A stretch of 15,026 nt of DNA from Nitriliruptor sp040882075 (GTDB lineage Bacteria; Actinomycetota; Nitriliruptoria; Nitriliruptorales; Nitriliruptoraceae): assembly GCF_040882075.1 (NCBI RefSeq), contig NZ_JBBEBZ010000162.1, positions 1 through 15,026 on the forward strand, in the 5' to 3' direction. This document shows positions 13,275 to 15,026 of the stretch, piece after piece. Positions within the stretch are counted from its first letter, which is position 1. Each line of letters starts with the position of its first letter. Both the position numbers and the translations under genes were made by a program. The notes beneath the pieces were generated by a model, which was not told the DNA's origin, ran no database searches, and saw only the letters and a list, made by a program, of their open reading frames with translations.

Positions 13275-15026
13275 CTACCCGCGTGCCGCCAGCTCCACGT
13301 CCTCGCGGTCCAGCGCCGCCAGGCTGCGGACCAGGAACGAGGCCATCTGGTCGCGCCGCACGTCCGCCGCCGGAGCGAACCGGTCCGCCGCCACACCGCT
13401 GGCGATGTGTGCCGCGGCGACCTTGCGGATCGACTCCTGGTGGGTGTTGCCCGACGTGTCCGTGAACGGGCCGGCAGGCGCGGGGAGATCACCCTCGATC
13501 ACGAACTCGATCGCGTTGACCAGGAACGACGCCATCTGGGCCCGGGTCACGCGGGCGGACGGGTCGTAGGTGGTCGTGGACCGTCCCTTCACCACGCCCA
13601 GTTCGGCGAGCTGTGCGATCGCCAGCCGGTGGGTGTTGCCGTCGATGTCGGTGAACGAGGAGGCGGGCGCGGTGGGCAGCTCGACCCCCGCGACCTCGAG
13701 CGCGTTGGCGAGGAAGGTCGCCATCTGGTCGCGACGAACGCCCTCCGCCGGGCCGTAGGCGTCGGCGCCCGTGCCCCGGGTGATGCCGTACCCCGCGACG
13801 CAGCCGATGTTCCCGGCGTGCGTGCTGCCGCTGGTCACGTCACCGAAGCTGACCGGATCGACGGTGGTGCAGACCTTCAGCGATGGGCCGGGAGGCGTCC
13901 CAAGCGCGTACCGGGCCTGAGCCTGCGGGTTGATCTGATCGAACGTCACGGCCTTGGCGGCCGTCAGCTCGGCAGCCGAGATGTTCTCGTCCGCCGACAG
14001 CGTGAAGCTGTCGAAGCCCCGCGCGATCTCCGTGCCGTAGATGGCGCCGTTGAACCAGTAGGTCGACCAGAACCCACCACCACCAGCCACGGGCAGCCCA
14101 TCGGGTGACGGGACGGGTCCGCGGTCGAACCACCCGAGCTCGACCGGCTCGGCCGAGTCGGTGAACTCCCAGATCGACATCCCGCCCTGGTACCAGGCCT
14201 GCGCCATGACGTCGCGACCCGGCACGGGGATCAGGGACCCGTTGTGGGCCACGCAGTTCTCGACCGCGGACTGGGTGTTGGGGATCTTGTAGTAGCTGGC
14301 GAACTGCAGCTCGTAGGTGCCGTCGCCGCGGTCCACGATGTCGTAGATACCGTTGGCACCCCACTCGTCGCTGTGCTGCGGTTGGCAGTACGGGAAGACG
14401 CCGCCACCCCACTCGTCGGTGAACACGACCTTGGTGCCGTCGTCGTTGAACGTCGCCGAGTGCCAGTAGGCGAAGTTGTCGTCGGACACGTCGGCGACGC
14501 GGCGGGGGTTCACCGGGTCGGAGATGTCGAGCAGGATGCCGTTTCCTTCGCACGCGCCGGCGGCCAGGCCGAGCTCGGCGTAGGTCGTGATGTCGTGGCA
14601 CGCGTCGGTGACCGGCGACGGCAGCCACGGACCACCCGACGGGTGGGCCGGTGCTGGCGGCTCGTTCTGCAGTCCGTCGACGTTGCCCTCGCCGTCGGCG
14701 AAGACGCGCGGGCCGGACACCAGGGACGCGTCCTTCGGTGAGGCGATCGGTACCTCGATGATGTCGATGCGCCACCGCGAGGGGTCGTCGGTGTCCGGCC
14801 CCCCGGCGTTGCAGCCGAGCCGTTCACCCTCGGCGTCGGTGCGCACCCCGGCCGTGCCGCTGATGTAGACGTAGAGCTCGTCGGTCACGCCCGGTGGTTC
14901 GAGCAGGCTGTGGGTGTGCGATCCGCGGCAGGTCTGGACCGCCGCCACCTGCACGGGCGTCTTCAGGTCGGAGATGTCGAAGATGCGGACCCCACGGAAG
15001 GTCTCGGAACCCTCCGCGGACCCGTC
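13275..15026 (-). CDS. LVIVD-repeat surface protein with three C-terminal SLH-like repeats (5' end outside window)
   Basis: The frame is open to the right edge, so 583 C-terminal residues are seen. The first in-window residues, RGVRIFDISDLKTPVQVAAV, are a typical LVIVD blade. Further blades follow (GILLDISDPVNPRRVADVS, HSATFNDDGTKVVFTDEWGG, GMSIWEFTDSAEPVELGWF), as in the beta-propeller LVIVD proteins. The end holds three SLH-like repeats, each running from an F-[GT]-D start to an R-[DA]-Q-M-A-[ST]-F-L end: about 13850-13695, 13665-13505 and 13475-13310. The same repeat type occurs in the L,D-transpeptidase at 1187-2155. It is probably exported and held on the cell envelope; the signal peptide would lie beyond the window. 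Binding partner or activity is unknown. It converges with the spermidine-synthase-like gene. Confidence 0.85.
   Translation of the reverse strand, partial: DGSAEGSETFRGVRIFDISDLKTPVQVAAVQTCRGSHTHSLLEPPGVTDELYVYISGTAGVRTDAEGERLGCNAGGPDTDDPSRWRIDIIEVPIASPKDASLVSGPRVFADGEGNVDGLQNEPPAPAHPSGGPWLPSPVTDACHDITTYAELGLAAGACEGNGILLDISDPVNPRRVADVSDDNFAYWHSATFNDDGTKVVFTDEWGGGVFPYCQPQHSDEWGANGIYDIVDRGDGTYELQFASYYKIPNTQSAVENCVAHNGSLIPVPGRDVMAQAWYQGGMSIWEFTDSAEPVELGWFDRGPVPSPDGLPVAGGGGFWSTYWFNGAIYGTEIARGFDSFTLSADENISAAELTAAKAVTFDQINPQAQARYALGTPPGPSLKVCTTVDPVSFGDVTSGSTHAGNIGCVAGYGITRGTGADAYGPAEGVRRDQMATFLANALEVAGVELPTAPASSFTDIDGNTHRLAIAQLAELGVVKGRSTTTYDPSARVTRAQMASFLVNAIEFVIEGDLPAPAGPFTDTSGNTHQESIRKVAAAHIASGVAADRFAPAADVRRDQMASFLVRSLAALDREDVELAARG

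Noticed and set aside
13310..13850. Similar DNA segments in the SLH region as a tandem DNA repeat array
   Set aside because: Similarity follows codons of degenerate protein repeats about 180 bases apart. It is not a DNA-level repeat or CRISPR-like array.

Overview
The window is about 15 kb of very GC-rich DNA (around 70% by eye) with strong G/C bias at third codon positions, GTG and TTG starts, a leaderless-type promoter and a DtxR/IdeR-type iron box. Together these point to an actinobacterium. The SLH-like repeats ending in R-[DA]-Q-M-A-[ST]-F-L, an SLH-tagged L,D-transpeptidase and ectoine uptake genes fit a salt- or alkali-adapted deep-branching lineage such as Nitriliruptoria/Euzebyales. 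That placement is inference, not proof.

Layout: (1) At 1-118 is the 5' end of an ABC ATPase gene (probably iron-siderophore uptake), preceded by a promoter whose spacer is filled by an iron box. (2) At 205-1134 is a beta-propeller-like protein of unknown function. (3) At 1187-2419 is a damaged locus. A cell-wall L,D-transpeptidase gene that has lost its 5' end meets, head to head, the 3' end of an unrelated plus-strand gene. (4) At 2457-6976 (minus) is an operon read ehuB-ehuC-ehuD-ehuA followed by a sarcosine-oxidase-like flavoenzyme: a lipoprotein ectoine/hydroxyectoine receptor, two permeases, the ATPase and an amine oxidase. A stem-loop separates the receptor gene from the first permease, and the other junctions are tight. 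(5) At 6977-7382 is the divergent control region. (6) At 7383-9890 (plus) is a large secreted alpha/beta-hydrolase-like protein with an Asp-rich insertion. (7) At 9922-11692 (minus) a seven-helix membrane protein is followed by a class III adenylate cyclase with all canonical catalytic residues. (8) At 11769-13250 (plus) is a fused membrane/spermidine-synthase-like protein, probably on a leaderless transcript. (9) From 13275 to the right edge (minus) is the C-terminal part of an LVIVD-repeat surface protein with three SLH-like repeats.

The clearest physiological theme is compatible-solute scavenging (Ehu) together with envelope proteins (two SLH-containing proteins, a secreted hydrolase) and iron-regulated uptake. 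The most unusual points are the head-to-head gene breakage near 2123-2155, the amine oxidase attached to the Ehu operon without known ectoine-catabolic genes in view, and the structured leader and promoter of ehuB. I see no tRNA, rRNA, CRISPR array, transposase or phage gene. I do not see a convincing wholly new multi-gene system.
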